64,000 bases of DNA from Gammaproteobacteria bacterium (GCA_026004975.1 BPKE01000001.1:309788-373787), one strand, 5' to 3'; shown: positions 8,658 to 18,831, counted from the stretch's first letter. Notes: generated from the letters alone by a model not told the origin. Translations and numbers: made by a program.

Positions 8658-10085
8658 TCACCCCGCCCCATGGCCATAGACCGGGCCGGTGCCGCCCTCG
8701 GCCTCGTCGAGGAACCAGCCGAGCCGGGCGCGCAGCCGCGCCACCCGGCCGACGATCAGCAGGGCCGGCGAGCGCAAGCCGGCGGCCTGCACCCCGGCCG
8801 GCAGGGTGTCCAGCGTCGCCTCCACCACCCGCTGCCGCGCCGTCGTGCCCTGCTCGATCGCCGCCGCGGGCCAGTCGCCCGGCAGACCGCGCTCCACCAG
8901 CGCCCGGCAGATCACCTCGAGCTGGCTGAGCGCCATGTAGAACACCAGGGTTTCCTGCGGATGCGGGCGGCCGATCAGGTCCAGGTCCACCCGCCCGTCG
9001 CGGGTGTGGCCGGTGAGGAAACGCACGCCGCGCGCCAGGTCGCGGTGCGTGAGCGGGATGCCCGCGTAGGCGGCGCAGCCGGAGGCAGCGGTGATGCCGG
9101 GCACGACCTGGAAATCGACGCCGGCCTCGGCCAGAGCCAAGGCCTCCTCCCCGCCGCGGCCGAAGATGAACGGATCGCCGCCCTTGAGCCGCACCACGGT
9201 GCGCCCGGCGCGCGCGTGTTCGATCAGCAAGGCGTTGATCTGCGATTGCGGCACGCAGTGATGGCTGCGTTCCTTGCCGACGTAAAAACGTTCGGCGTCG
9301 CGCCGCGCCAGGTCGAGCACCGCCTTGGGAATCAGGCGGTCGTAGAAAATGATGTCGGCCTTCTGGAGAATGCGCAGCGCCCGGAAGGTCATCAAGTCCG
9401 GGTCGCCGGGCCCGGCGCCGACCAGGTACACGCAACCCCGGCGCGGCGCGGCCGCCGGGTCGGCCAGCCGCGCCTCGAGCAGGGCCTCGGCCTCGGCCTC
9501 GCGGCCGGCGAACACCGCCTCGGCCACCGGGCCGTGCATGACCCACTCCCAGAAGGCGCGACGCACGCCGCTTTCGGGCAGGCGCGCCTTGACCCGCGCC
9601 CGGTACTTGCCGGCCAAGGCGGCGAGGCGGCCGAAGGCCGCCGGCAGCTCGTGCTCCAAGCGCGCCTTGAGCAGCCGCGCCAGCACCGGCGCACGGCCAC
9701 CGCTGGAGATGGCGACGGTGATCGGCTCGCGCTCGACGATGGACCCGAAGGTCACCGTGCACAGCTCGGGCGCATCGACCACGTTGACCGGCACGCCGGC
9801 GGCCTGCGCGGCGCGGCTCGCGGCCGCGTTCACCGCGGCGTCGTCCGCGGCCGCCACGACCAGGGCGCGACCGGCGACGTCGCTCTCCTGGAAAGCGCGC
9901 GCCAGGTGTTCGACCTCGCCGCGGTCGCGGCGCGCGGTCAGCGCCGCCGACAATCCCGGGGCGACGACGGTGACGCGCGCGCCGGCGCGCAGCAAGAGAT
10001 CGATCTTGCGTTCGGCGACCGCGCCGCCGCCCACCACCAGCACATCGCGGCCGCGCAGGTCGAAAAACACCGGAAGGGCGTCCAT
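8658..10085 (-). CDS. cysG: siroheme synthase (multifunctional CysG)
   Basis: Makes siroheme from uroporphyrinogen III for sulfite/nitrite reductases. The N-terminal precorrin-2 dehydrogenase/ferrochelatase part (about 1-205) has GGGAVAERKIDLLL for NAD binding and the AISSGGRAPVLARLLK loop. The C-terminal uroporphyrinogen methyltransferase part (about 215-470) has VGAGPGDPDLMTFRALR and VRLKGGDPFIFGRGGEE. ATG at 10085 gives MDALPVFFDLRGRD, matching the family start; an ATG four codons upstream (10097) is possible. It is transcribed away from the symporter gene. Confidence 0.95.
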   Translation of the reverse strand: MDALPVFFDLRGRDVLVVGGGAVAERKIDLLLRAGARVTVVAPGLSAALTARRDRGEVEHLARAFQESDVAGRALVVAAADDAAVNAAASRAAQAAGVPVNVVDAPELCTVTFGSIVEREPITVAISSGGRAPVLARLLKARLEHELPAAFGRLAALAGKYRARVKARLPESGVRRAFWEWVMHGPVAEAVFAGREAEAEALLEARLADPAAAPRRGCVYLVGAGPGDPDLMTFRALRILQKADIIFYDRLIPKAVLDLARRDAERFYVGKERSHHCVPQSQINALLIEHARAGRTVVRLKGGDPFIFGRGGEEALALAEAGVDFQVVPGITAASGCAAYAGIPLTHRDLARGVRFLTGHTRDGRVDLDLIGRPHPQETLVFYMALSQLEVICRALVERGLPGDWPAAAIEQGTTARQRVVEATLDTLPAGVQAAGLRSPALLIVGRVARLRARLGWFLDEAEGGTGPVYGHGAG

Positions 10086-10221
10086 GGGGCGGATCATACA
10101 CCAAGGGCGCGCTTGCCGCGGCCGGGGATTTCCACTAGCTTTGCCGCCACCCGGTCATCACGACCACACACACCGGGCGACGGCCATAGCGGCCGTGCGC
10201 TTCCGCCGCGAGGAGGAGTCC

Positions 10222-11784
10222 ATGTCCCTGTCCACCCTGGATCTGCTCGTCATCGCCGCCTACGCCGTGGTGCTCGTCGGCACCGCCTGGTGGGTTTCGC
10301 GCCTGCGCCCGGGCGAGGTGCGCGACACCCGCGATTATTTCCTCGCCGGCAACCGCCTGCCGTGGTGGGCCGTCGGCGCCTCGTTGATCGCCGCCAACAT
10401 CTCCGCCGAGCAGATCATCGGCATGAGCGGCTCGGGTTACGCCATCGGCCTGGCGATCGCCTCCTACGAGTGGATGGCGGCGATCACCCTGATCATCGTC
10501 GGCAAGTATTTTCTGCCGGTGTTCCTGGAACACCGCATCTACACCATGCCGCAGTTCCTCGAGCAGCGCTACGACCACAGCGTGCGCACGCTGCTCGCGG
10601 TGTTCTGGCTGGGCGTGTACACCTTCGTCAACCTGACCTCGGTGCTCTGGCTCGGCGCGCTGGCGATCGAAACGGTCGCCGGGGTGGGCATGACCCAGGG
10701 CATGCTGTTGCTGGCCGCCTTTGCGGCGGTCTATTCCTTGTGGGGCGGCCTGAAGGCGGTGGCGCTGACCGACATCATCCAGATCGTCGTGCTGGTCATC
10801 GGCGGCTTGCTGCTCACCTGGCTGTGCCTGGATCGACTGGGCGACGGCCAAGGCGCCCTGGCCGGCTTCCTGGCGCTGCTCGAGCGGGCGCCGGAGAAAT
10901 TCGACATGATCCTCGAACCGGACAACCCGCACTACATGAGCCTGCCGGGCATCTCCGTCCTGGTCGGCGGCATGTGGATCATGAACCTCTCCTACTGGGG
11001 CTTCAACCAGTACATCGTGCAGCGCGCGCTGGCGGCCCGCGACCTCGAGGAAGGCCGCAAGGGCATCGCCTTCGCCGCCTATTTGAAACTGCTCATGCCG
11101 GTGATCGTCGTGCTGCCCGGCATCGCCGCCGCGGTGCTCGCCCCCGGACTGGAGCGGCCGGACCAGGCCTACCCGACCATGATGCGACTGATGCCGGCCG
11201 GCGTGCTGGGCCTGGTGTTCGCGGCGCTGATCGCCGCCATCGTCTCCTCGCTGGGCTCGATGATGAACAGCATCTCGACGATCTTTACCATGGACCTGTA
11301 CGCCCACCTGCGCCCCGGGCGCAGCGAAAACCACTACGTCTGGATCGGCCGCAGCGCCGCCTTCGCGGCCCTGGTGCTCGCCCTGTTCTGCGCCCGGCCG
11401 CTGCTCGGCCGCTTCGAGCAGGCGTTCCAGTACATCCAGGAATTCACGGGGTTTTTCACGCCGGGCATCTGCGTGCTGTTCCTGCTCGGCCTGTTCTGGA
11501 AGAAGGCCAACACGCCCGCGGCGCTGGTCGCGGCGGCCGGATCGGCGCTGCTGTCGCTGCTGTTCTACGTGCTCTGGCCGTCGCTGCCGTTCATCGACCG
11601 CGTGGGCCTGGTGTTCCTGCTGTGCACCGCCGGAGCCGTGCTCACCGCTCACCTCACCGGCGGCCGCGACCAGCCCAAGGCGCCCGATCTGTCGCGGATT
11701 CGTTTCGCCACCTCGACCGGCTACAACATCGCCGGCCTGGGCGTCGCGCTGATCCTCGCCGCGCTGTACGCCACCTGGTGGTGA
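10222..11784 (+). CDS. sodium/solute (sugar) symporter, SGLT-like
   Basis: Inner-membrane sodium:solute symporter of about 520 residues with roughly 14 hydrophobic segments. YFLAGNRLPWWAVGASLIAANISAEQIIGMSGSGYAIG is the conserved TM1 region of the SSS family. The combination with MNLSYWGFNQYIVQRAL is typical of SGLT/galactose-type members. The ATG at 10222 has a near-ideal AGGAGGAG ribosome site. The gene is convergent with galK-galT, so galactose (or a related sugar) is the likely substrate; this is inferred from context. Confidence 0.85.
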   Translation: MSLSTLDLLVIAAYAVVLVGTAWWVSRLRPGEVRDTRDYFLAGNRLPWWAVGASLIAANISAEQIIGMSGSGYAIGLAIASYEWMAAITLIIVGKYFLPVFLEHRIYTMPQFLEQRYDHSVRTLLAVFWLGVYTFVNLTSVLWLGALAIETVAGVGMTQGMLLLAAFAAVYSLWGGLKAVALTDIIQIVVLVIGGLLLTWLCLDRLGDGQGALAGFLALLERAPEKFDMILEPDNPHYMSLPGISVLVGGMWIMNLSYWGFNQYIVQRALAARDLEEGRKGIAFAAYLKLLMPVIVVLPGIAAAVLAPGLERPDQAYPTMMRLMPAGVLGLVFAALIAAIVSSLGSMMNSISTIFTMDLYAHLRPGRSENHYVWIGRSAAFAALVLALFCARPLLGRFEQAFQYIQEFTGFFTPGICVLFLLGLFWKKANTPAALVAAAGSALLSLLFYVLWPSLPFIDRVGLVFLLCTAGAVLTAHLTGGRDQPKAPDLSRIRFATSTGYNIAGLGVALILAALYATWW

Positions 11785-11789
11785 GCACT

Positions 11790-11819
11790 CGCCGCCCCGG
11801 GCCGGTGCCCGGGGCGGCG
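11790..11819. terminator. bidirectional GC hairpin between symporter and galK
   Basis: Perfect 12-bp stem (cgccgccccggg/cccggggcggcg) with a 6-nt loop in the 37-bp gap between two convergent genes. There is no T-run on either side, so it may be a weak intrinsic or Rho-assisted terminator for both. Confidence 0.6.
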
Positions 11820-11821
11820 CG

Positions 11822-12988
11822 TCACGCGCCGGGCTCGAAGGGGCCGGCGCCGTCCACCGCCCGACAGAGGAACAAGCGCGGCGTGCAGCCGGTCTGCGCG
11901 CGGTAGCGCGGCAACACTTCGGCCTCGATGCGCGCCACCGCCTCGGGCGGCACGAAGGCCACCACACAGCCGCCGAAACCGCCGCCGGTCATGCGCACGC
12001 CGCCGGCGCCGTCCAACACCGCCTCCACCGCCGCCACCAGCGCGTCGATCTCGGGCGTGGTGATCTGGAAATCCTCGCGCATCGAGCGATGCGACTCGGC
12101 CATCGCCCGGTCCAGCCGTTCGAGTTCACCGGCGGCGAGCGCCTCGGCCGCCGCCAGGGTGCGGCGGTGCTCGCCGATCACGTGGCGGGCGCGGCGGAAC
12201 ACCACCGGGTCGAGACGATCCCGCGCCGCGGCCAGGTCTTCGGGCCTCGCCTCGGCCAGGGCCGTCACGCCCAGCGCCGCGGCCGCCGCCTCGCACTGCG
12301 CGCGCCGCTCCTGGTAGGCGCTGTCCACCAGGCCGCGGTGCACCCCGCTGTCGATGACCACCAGCCGGCGCGTCGCCGGCAGCGGCACCGTCCGCCAGCG
12401 CAAGGCGGCGCAATCGATCAGCAAAGCGTGATCGGCGCGGCCGGCGACGCTGGCCAGCTGGTCCATGATGCCGCAGCGGCAACCGGCGAACTCGTTCTCC
12501 GCCGCCTGCGCCGCCTGGGCCACCGCCAGCGGCGCGAGCGACAGGCCGTTGACCGCCGCCAGGGCCAGCGCGAACACCACCGACAAGGAGGCCGAGGAAC
12601 TCAAGCCCGCCCCCTGCGGGATGTCGCCGGCCACGGCCACGTCCAGGCCGCGCTCGAGCGCGCCGTGGCGGGCCAGGGCGACGCACACGCCGCGCAGATA
12701 ATCGCTCCACGGCGCCGCCGGATCGCGGTGAATCGGCCCGGCCAGCGGCCAAGCGCTCTGCGCGCCGTCGCGGTCCACCGCCAGCACCCGGCACAGCCCG
12801 TCGGACCGCGGCCGCACGGCCGCCACCGTCCAGCGGTCGATCGCCGCCGGCAACACCGCCCCGCCGTTGTAATCGGTGTGCTCGCCGATCAGATTCACCC
12901 GCCCGGGCGCCTGGAACCAGGCCGCCGGGGCGGCGCCGAAGGCGGCGCGAAACGCCGCCGCGGTGCGGTCCACCAGCGCCGGCGTCAT
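11822..12988 (-). CDS. galK: galactokinase
   Basis: Phosphorylates galactose at C1 in the Leloir pathway. The 388-residue GHMP kinase has the substrate motif APGRVNLIGEHTDYNGG, the ATP motif PQGAGLSSSASL, GIMDQLAS, and the C-terminal RMTGGGFGGCVVAFV. It starts at ATG 12988, overlapping the galT stop by four bases. galE and galM are not in the window. Confidence 0.96.
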   Translation of the reverse strand: MTPALVDRTAAAFRAAFGAAPAAWFQAPGRVNLIGEHTDYNGGAVLPAAIDRWTVAAVRPRSDGLCRVLAVDRDGAQSAWPLAGPIHRDPAAPWSDYLRGVCVALARHGALERGLDVAVAGDIPQGAGLSSSASLSVVFALALAAVNGLSLAPLAVAQAAQAAENEFAGCRCGIMDQLASVAGRADHALLIDCAALRWRTVPLPATRRLVVIDSGVHRGLVDSAYQERRAQCEAAAAALGVTALAEARPEDLAAARDRLDPVVFRRARHVIGEHRRTLAAAEALAAGELERLDRAMAESHRSMREDFQITTPEIDALVAAVEAVLDGAGGVRMTGGGFGGCVVAFVPPEAVARIEAEVLPRYRAQTGCTPRLFLCRAVDGAGPFEPGA

Positions 12989-13998
12989 CCCAGCACCTCC
13001 CGCAAGCGCGCGGCCGCCGCCTCCGGGGTCAGGTCGCGCTGCACCTCGGCGAGCAACTCGAAACCGACCATGTGCTTGCGCACCGTCGCGCTGCGCAACA
13101 GCGGCGGGTAGAAATGCGCGTGCAACTGCCAGCCCGGCGCCGCGCGCCCGCCGCCCGGCGCCCCGTGCCAGCCCATCGAATACGGGAAGGGGCAATCGAA
13201 CAGCGCGTCGTAGGCGGCCAGCAAACGGCCGAGGATCTCGGCCAGGGCGGCGCGCGCCTCGTCGTCCAGATCCTCCAGTTGCGCCACCGCGCGGCGCGGC
13301 AGCAGCAAGGTCTCGAACGGCCAGGCCGCCCAGTACGGCACCAGCACCACCCAGTGCGCGTTGGCCGTCACCAGGCGTGCCCCGTCGGCCGCTTCCAAAT
13401 CGAGGTAATCCAGCAACAAGGCCCGCCCGTGGCGACGCCAGTGGCGGCGTTGCTGCTCGGCCTCGCGGGCCGCCACTGTCGGCAGCCGATCCAGGGCCCA
13501 CACCTGGCCGTGCGGATGCGGGCTCGAACAGCCCATCATCTCCCCACGGTTCTCGAACGGCTGCACCCAGCGGTAGGCGCGCCGCAGCTCGGCCGACTGC
13601 GCGCACCAGGCCTCGACCACGGCGAGGCGCTCGGCGTCGTCCAGGGCCGCCAGGCCGCGGCCGTGATCGGGCGAATAACACAACACCCGGCAAGTGCCGC
13701 GCACCGCCTCGCTGCGCAACAAGGGGTGCCCCGCCCCGGTCGCGCCGGACGCTTCCGGCAACAACGCCGGGAAATCGTTGGTGAAGACATACGGCCCGCG
13801 GTAATCCGGGTTGCGCCGGCCGCCGGCGCGCACGTTGCCGGGACACAAATAACAGTTTGGATCGTAGGACGGCGGCCGGTCCCGCGGGGCGGGCTCCTGC
13901 GCGCCCTGCCAGGGGCGCTGCAGGCGCTGCGGACTGACCAGGACCCAGTCGCCGGTCAGCGCGTTGCGGCGGCGGTGCGGTTGCTCGGAAAGGGACAT
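12985..13998 (-). CDS. galT: galactose-1-phosphate uridylyltransferase
   Basis: Exchanges UMP between UDP-glucose and galactose-1-phosphate. The 337 residues contain the zinc-binding CYLCPGN and the active-site HPH loop GCSSPHPHGQVW, whose second His carries the uridylyl group. Start ATG at 13998 (MSLSEQPHRRRNALTGDW) matches the family; upstream in-frame codons are ignored. First gene of galT-galK. Confidence 0.96.
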   Translation of the reverse strand: MSLSEQPHRRRNALTGDWVLVSPQRLQRPWQGAQEPAPRDRPPSYDPNCYLCPGNVRAGGRRNPDYRGPYVFTNDFPALLPEASGATGAGHPLLRSEAVRGTCRVLCYSPDHGRGLAALDDAERLAVVEAWCAQSAELRRAYRWVQPFENRGEMMGCSSPHPHGQVWALDRLPTVAAREAEQQRRHWRRHGRALLLDYLDLEAADGARLVTANAHWVVLVPYWAAWPFETLLLPRRAVAQLEDLDDEARAALAEILGRLLAAYDALFDCPFPYSMGWHGAPGGGRAAPGWQLHAHFYPPLLRSATVRKHMVGFELLAEVQRDLTPEAAAARLREVLG

Positions 13999-14065
13999 GC
14001 TGCGGCGCGCTCCTGGAACCGGGCCGCGAAGCATAGCGCAGCGCGCGCCGCGCTGACCAGCGGTG

Positions 14066-15133
14066 TCAGTCCTCGCGCGCCACCCCGCGCAAGGCCGGAT
14101 CGGCGGCAAACTCCTGCCACACCGCGATGAACAGCGCCGCCACCAGCGGCCCGAACACGAAGCCGTTCATCCCGAACAGGCTCAAGCCGCCGAGCGTCGA
14201 CAACAGCACCAGATAATCCGGCAACTTCGCGTCGCGCCCGACCAGGATCGGCCGCAGGGCGTTGTCCACCAGGCCGATCACGCCGGCGCCGAAAGCGACC
14301 AGCACCGCCCCCTCGATCCAGGCCCCGGTCGCGAACAAGTACAGCGCCGCCGGCAACCACACCAGTCCCGCACCGACCACCGGGATCAAGGACAAGATCG
14401 TCATCACCACGCCCCACAACACCGGGCTGGGCAGACCGAGCACCCAGAAAATCAAACCGCCGAGGCCGCCCTGCACCGCCGCGACGATGAAATTGCCCTT
14501 GATCGTCGCCCGCGTCACCGCCGCGAAGCGCTCGAACAAGCGCCGCTCGCGAGCGTCGCCGAGCGGCAAGGCCCAGACGAGCAGTTCCACCAGCCGCGGC
14601 CCGTCGCGCAGCATGAAAAACGCCAGGTACAGCATCAGCACCAGGCCGAACAACAGGCCGAAGGCGTCCTGGCCGAACTGCACCGCCTGCTCGGCCACCA
14701 TGCGGCTCGAGGCCACCGCCGCCTGCGTCAACTGCCCCTTGAAATCACCGACCTGGACGCCGACCCGCTCCAGCAGCCCCTGAAGCCCCGGCACCAGCCC
14801 CTGCAGGCGGTCCAACCACGCCGCCACGTCCAGCTCGCCGCGCGTCAGCCGCTGGTAAAGCACCACCGCCTCGCGGAAAAACGCCGCCAGCAGCAACAAG
14901 CCCGGCACCACCGCGCCGAGCAGGCACACCGTGAGCGTCAACAAGGCCGCCAGGCTCTCGCGGCCGCCCAGGCGGCGGCTCAAGGCGCGCTGCAGGCGCT
15001 GGAACAGCAAACCGATCACCACCGCCCAGAACACCGGCCCGAGGAACGGCCGCATCAACAGCAAAAACAGCACCGTCACCGCGGCCAGCAACAGCAGGTA
15101 CGCGCGCCGTTCGAAGGTTTCGTCGAGGTTCAT
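14066..15133 (-). CDS. AI-2E family transporter (PerM-like)
   Basis: Inner-membrane protein of 355 residues with about eight hydrophobic segments. It shows the family pattern of an N-terminal helix pair, a periplasmic helical region, and the conserved PVLWGVVMTILSLIPVVG segment near residue 235. The substrate of such proteins varies (autoinducer-2, ions, others) and cannot be told from the sequence. It lies upstream of galT but is separated by 67 bp. Confidence 0.88.
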   Translation of the reverse strand: MNLDETFERRAYLLLLAAVTVLFLLLMRPFLGPVFWAVVIGLLFQRLQRALSRRLGGRESLAALLTLTVCLLGAVVPGLLLLAAFFREAVVLYQRLTRGELDVAAWLDRLQGLVPGLQGLLERVGVQVGDFKGQLTQAAVASSRMVAEQAVQFGQDAFGLLFGLVLMLYLAFFMLRDGPRLVELLVWALPLGDARERRLFERFAAVTRATIKGNFIVAAVQGGLGGLIFWVLGLPSPVLWGVVMTILSLIPVVGAGLVWLPAALYLFATGAWIEGAVLVAFGAGVIGLVDNALRPILVGRDAKLPDYLVLLSTLGGLSLFGMNGFVFGPLVAALFIAVWQEFAADPALRGVARED

Positions 15134-15160
15134 GGATGCATCCGGGCCAGGGGCGATGTC

Positions 15161-15166
15161 ATTATA
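15161..15166 (-). promoter_or_regulatory. TATAAT -10 box upstream of the AI-2E family gene
   Basis: A perfect TATAAT on the minus strand lies 28 bp before the ATG at 15133, in a very GC-rich background. No convincing -35 hexamer was found at the usual spacing. The rest of the gap up to 15415 holds no gene I can support. Confidence 0.45.
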
Positions 15167-15331
15167 CCCGCCATCCTCCCCGACCCACAGACGACGCGCA
15201 ACCGGGACGGACGTGACCGCTGCAGGCTACCCTACCCGGCACGTCCCCCGCCACAGGTTTTCCACGGCCGTCGGCTGATGACTTTTGCGCCCCGAGATGG
15301 GCAACATCTTCATGAAGAACACAAGGACGTA

Positions 15332-15384
15332 GGTGCTGCGAGACCCTGGTATCAGATTGCGACCCGTAGAGCTCCCGCAGCACC
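15332..15384. repeat. perfect 9-bp inverted repeat with 35-nt loop
   Basis: Arms GGTGCTGCG (15332-15340) and CGCAGCACC (15376-15384) lie just beyond the stop of the minus-strand orphan gene. It could fold as a hairpin at its 3' end. It has no T-run and does not match an integron attC site. Confidence 0.35.
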
Positions 15385-15415
15385 ATCCCCTGCAACCGGT
15401 TGTTAGCCGCAGTGG

Positions 15416-15853
15416 TCATGCGAACACCTTGTTTGGGAAAGAGTTGTGAGGCACGCTTCTCCTCAACTTTCCACTGGATCCACTCACATGACAGCTTCCG
15501 CGCAGCGGAACCTCAACGCGGATGCTCTGCGGCGAGCTCGCGGTGATGTCGATGACTTTGCGGAGCCCCTCGGCGTCGAGGGCGCAGATTGTCGTGTGCC
15601 CACAGACCAGGCACACGAACACTCGATCGCCTCCAGAAAGAGCCGTCGAAAGTGCGGCAAGCTCGTCAGCTGCAAATACGAACCGCCAGGGGGACCGTGC
15701 GTTCTTTCTGTACTTTACGAACACTTTCCGGTCCGTGTTCACCAGGTAGTGCCCGTAACGCCTCGATGCCCGGTTGAGCGCCTTGAACGTTGGATGCTCG
15801 ACAATCTGCATCAAGGCGGGTCCATGGTAGACGTCCTGCTCCTGTATCTTCAC
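15416..15853 (-). CDS. hypothetical protein with CxxC pair
   Basis: 145 residues starting with GTG at 15853 (MKIQEQDVYHGPAL). It contains the Cys-rich strand FVCLVCGHTTIC and ends in the motif SVPHNSFPNKVF. It looks like a compact alpha/beta protein, with no signal peptide or membrane segment. Base composition is clearly lower in GC than the housekeeping genes, and the gene sits at the edge of the insertion-sequence island, so it is probably acquired. I cannot assign a function; a start at MQIVEHPTFKALNRA would also be possible. Confidence 0.6.
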   Translation of the reverse strand: MKIQEQDVYHGPALMQIVEHPTFKALNRASRRYGHYLVNTDRKVFVKYRKNARSPWRFVFAADELAALSTALSGGDRVFVCLVCGHTTICALDAEGLRKVIDITASSPQSIRVEVPLRGSCHVSGSSGKLRRSVPHNSFPNKVFA

Positions 15854-16109
15854 GCTGATGCCCTCATGCTCATGCCGCTACCGATGCGCTTGAGGAGCCG
15901 AGGGCCGCAGCAGCGGCCCGAAGACCTCTCTCGAAGCGCGCGTTAGGGAACACCTAAGGAACGCTTGATCTATTCGATTTGACAGCGAAATTTCGGTGCA
16001 CTTGTCTTTGAGCAGCAAAAGTGAGCCACCAATCCGCGCCATCTGGTGTCGCGTGGTCCGCCATCGTTCCGATTTCCGGGCCTATCGGCCGATTTCGGAC
16101 ATACTGACC

Positions 16110-17051
16110 CTACGTTGCTCGCAGCAGGCGTCGTCGCACCATGTACAGGTTCACCAGAGCGCAGGCCACGAACAGCCGGTTGGCGTTCTTGGCCAAGCCC
16201 CGGTAACGGACCTTCGTAAAGCCGAAGATGCGCTTGAGAACCAAAAACGGATGCTCGACCTTGGCCCGCACTCGCGACTTGCTGCGGTTCTTCGCCCGCT
16301 CCGCGTCCGTCAGGCGGCGGTGGCGGTTGCCCTTCTTCTGGGTGAAATCCATGGCCTTCGGCGCACGCTCGCGAATCACCGCTCCCTGCCCGGTATAGGC
16401 CGAGTCACCCCAGACACGGGTCTTCCCACCGTGCAGCAGATCGGGCAGCAACCGACTGTCATGCACATTGGCCGCCGTGGCCACCACCGAGTGGATCAGC
16501 TTGCTCCGGCTGTCCACCCCGATGTGGGCCTTCATCCCGAAATACCACTGGTTGCCCTTCTTGGTCTGATGCATCTCGGGATCCCGCTTGCCGTCTTTGT
16601 TCTTGGTGGAACTCGGCGCACTGATGATGGTGGCGTCCACGATGGTGCCGGTGCTCACCTTCAGGCCGTTCTCCTGAAGGTACTCGGCAATCAGCGCAAA
16701 CAACCGCTCCCCAAGGTTGTGCCGTTCCAACAAGTGGCGGAACTTGCAGATCGTCGTCTCGTCCGGCGCCGGCTCCCGGCCCAGGTCGATGCCCACGAAT
16801 CGGCGCATCGCCCGCGAATCGTACAGCGCCTCTTCCACCGCCGGGTCCGACAGGTTGAACCAGTGCTGCAAAAAATGGATCCGCAGCATGCGCTCGACAC
16901 CCACCGGCGGCCGGCCCCGGCCTTCACCCTTGGGATAAAACGGCTCGATCACCGCCGCAAGCTCCGCCCAGGGAATGACCCGGTCCATCTGGTCGAGAAA
17001 CTGTTCCCGCCGGGTGCGCTTGCGGTACTTCTCGAGACCTTCTTCGGAAAG
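16110..17051 (-). pseudogene. IS5-family transposase, 5' end removed
   Basis: DDE transposase of the IS5 group. Signature blocks seen are MLRIHFLQHWFNLSDPAVEE, VDATIISAPSSTKNKDG (first Asp), KKGNQWYFGMKAHIGVDS, VWGDSAYTGQ (second Asp), and RVRAKVEHPFLVLKRIFGF (Glu). The frame is intact from ATG 16988 down to 16110. Upstream, the normal N-terminus (QQTLSEEGLEKYRKRTRREQ) continues in frame to about 17050 without a start codon, because the IS256-type element begins there. It probably cannot be expressed normally. Confidence 0.8.
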
Positions 17052-17743
17052 GGTCTGTTGGCGTATTCGTCAGCTCCGGGGGAGCTATGCTCGAATCTGG
17101 TGTACGGCGGGATTGAAGAAGGTGGCGTACCCTGCTGAAATTCGGTTTTCCAAGAACTGAAACAGCAAAGGAGTACGCCACCATGAGCGAAGATACCGTC
17201 GTTGCCTTCTCGTCGCCAGGGGGTGTCGAGGATCCGCTGACGGAGCTGCTGCGCGCCGGTGCCAAGCGACTGATTCAGCAGGCGATCGAGGCGGAGCTGG
17301 CCGAGATGCTGGCAAAGTATGAGGGACGGGTGGACGAACAGGGGCGCCGATCCGTGGTCCGCAACGGCCACTTGCCGGAGCGAGAGATTCTGACCGGCCT
17401 GGGTCCGGTGCCGGTGAGGGTGCCGAAGGTCCGCAGCCGGGGCGAGGAGCCGGTGGTGTTCCGGTCCTCGCTGGTGCCGCCCTACGTGAGGAAGGCCCGG
17501 CGTGTGGAGGCGGCTCTGCCGTGGCTGTACCTGAAGGGGATCTCGACCGGTCAGATGCAGGAGGCCCTGGAAGTGCTGGTCGGCCCCGAGGCGAAGGGGC
17601 TGTCGGCCGCGGTGATTGGCCGCCTGAAACGGGAATGGGAAGCGGAATACGCCGATTGGTGCCGCCGGGATACGGGCCGGGACCGCTGGGTCTATTGGTG
17701 GGTGGGTAATCCCCCCATTTTTAGCTTTTCTCAAAAGTAGAGA

Positions 17744-18577
17744 TCAGACTACCAGGACCAACCTCTGATTGGGGGTGATGCCTCCGAGGCCCATGTTGGG
17801 TCGCTCGTGATTGTAGATCCACAGCCAACGGGTTGCAAAATCCTGAACTGCCTCAATGCTGTCGAACAGGTACTGCCCCAGCCAGTCATAGCGCACCGTG
17901 CGGTTGTAACGCTCGACGTAGGCGTTCTGCTGGGGCTTGCCCGGCTGGGTATACTCTATGCGGATGCCGCGCATCTCGGCCCAGGCCTGCAGGCTACCGC
18001 TGACGTATTCCGGGCCATTGTCACAACGTAATACCTGTGGTTGACCGTGCCACGCGATGATCTGCTCCAGACTGCGGATGACGCGCTCCGCCGGTAACGA
18101 GAAGTCCACCTCGATGCCCAGTCCTTCCCGGTTGAAATCATCGATCACGTTGAACAGGCGATAGCTGCGACCGTCCGACAACTGGTCATGCATGAAATCC
18201 ATCGACCAGACTTCGTTGATCGATTCAGGCACGACCAGTGGCTCCGGTTTTTCGCGGACCAGGCGTTTCTTCGGCTTGATTCGCAGGTTCAACTCCAGCT
18301 CGCGATAGATGCGGTACACGCGCTTGTGGTTCCAGCCAAAACCCTTCACATTGCGCAGATGCGGAAAACACAGCCCGAATCCCCAGTTACGTTGGTTATG
18401 TGTCAACCGAATCAACCAGTCGGCAATTTCCGCGTTCTCATCCGATAGCTTGGGCTGGTAACGGTAGCAGGTCTCGCTGATGCCGAAGGCCGCGCAGGCC
18501 AGCCGCACGCTGAGCCCGCGTTCGAGAACGGCTTTCTTGGCCATCTCTTTGCGGCAAGATGGCCTTACCACTTTTTT
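17744..18577 (-). CDS. IS3-family transposase OrfB (DDE catalytic part)
   Basis: Integrase-core transposase. The catalytic residues are in VWSMDFMHD (Asp), [10 protein letters not shown] (Asp) and [11 protein letters not shown] (Glu). An HTH_21-like region precedes the core. It lies in the -1 frame relative to orfA and is joined to it at an A-AAA-AAG slippery heptamer (18571-18577 on the minus strand), the usual way IS3 elements make the OrfAB fusion. An internal ATG at 18544 could start a separate OrfB. Confidence 0.9.
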   Translation of the reverse strand, partial: KKVVRPSCRKEMAKKAVLERGLSVRLACAAFGISETCYRYQPKLSDENAEIADWLIRLTHNQRNWGFGLCFPHLRNVKGFGWNHKRVYRIYRELELNLRIKPKKRLVREKPEPLVVPESINEVWSMDFMHDQLSDGRSYRLFNVIDDFNREGLGIEVDFSLPAERVIRSLEQIIAWHGQPQVLRCDNGPEYVSGSLQAWAEMRGIRIEYTQPGKPQQNAYVERYNRTVRYDWLGQYLFDSIEAVQDFATRWLWIYNHERPNMGLGGITPNQRLVLVV

Positions 18578-18831
18578 GTTAGCGCCTCCTGGACGATCTC
18601 CGCCTTCAGCCGCTCCTCGGCATACATTTTCTTCAGGCGTCGATTCTCGTCCTCCAGCTCCTTCAGGCGTGCCATCAGCGAGGCGTCCATCCCGCCGTAC
18701 TTGGCCCGCCACTTGTAAAATGTGGCGCTGCTCATGCCATGCTCGCGGCACAGCTGTGGAACCGGCGTCCCGGCCTCGGCCTGTTTCAGAATCGCCAGGA
18801 TCTGGCTGTCGCTAAACCGTGATTTTTTCAT
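18565..18831 (-). CDS. IS3-family transposase OrfA (HTH)
   Basis: 88 residues from ATG 18831 ([20 protein letters not shown]). It has a Tn3/IS911-like helix-turn-helix ([21 protein letters not shown]) followed by a leucine-zipper coiled coil ([20 protein letters not shown]). It binds the IS ends. It terminates just after the slippery sequence used for frameshifting into orfB. Confidence 0.9.
   Translation of the reverse strand: MKKSRFSDSQILAILKQAEAGTPVPQLCREHGMSSATFYKWRAKYGGMDASLMARLKELEDENRRLKKMYAEERLKAEIVQEALTKKW

Noticed and set aside
7273..10104. apparent 943-residue fusion of pcnB with upstream sequence
   Set aside because: The extension is a shadow of cysG in another frame; pcnB starts at 8643.
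15299..15409. possible integron attC site near the orphan gene
   Set aside because: GTTAGCC does not match the core site consensus and arm spacing is asymmetric; only a plain inverted repeat remains.
15162..15419. 85-codon minus-strand ORF beside the AI-2E transporter gene
   Set aside because: No motif or ribosome site, and its composition is not gene-like.
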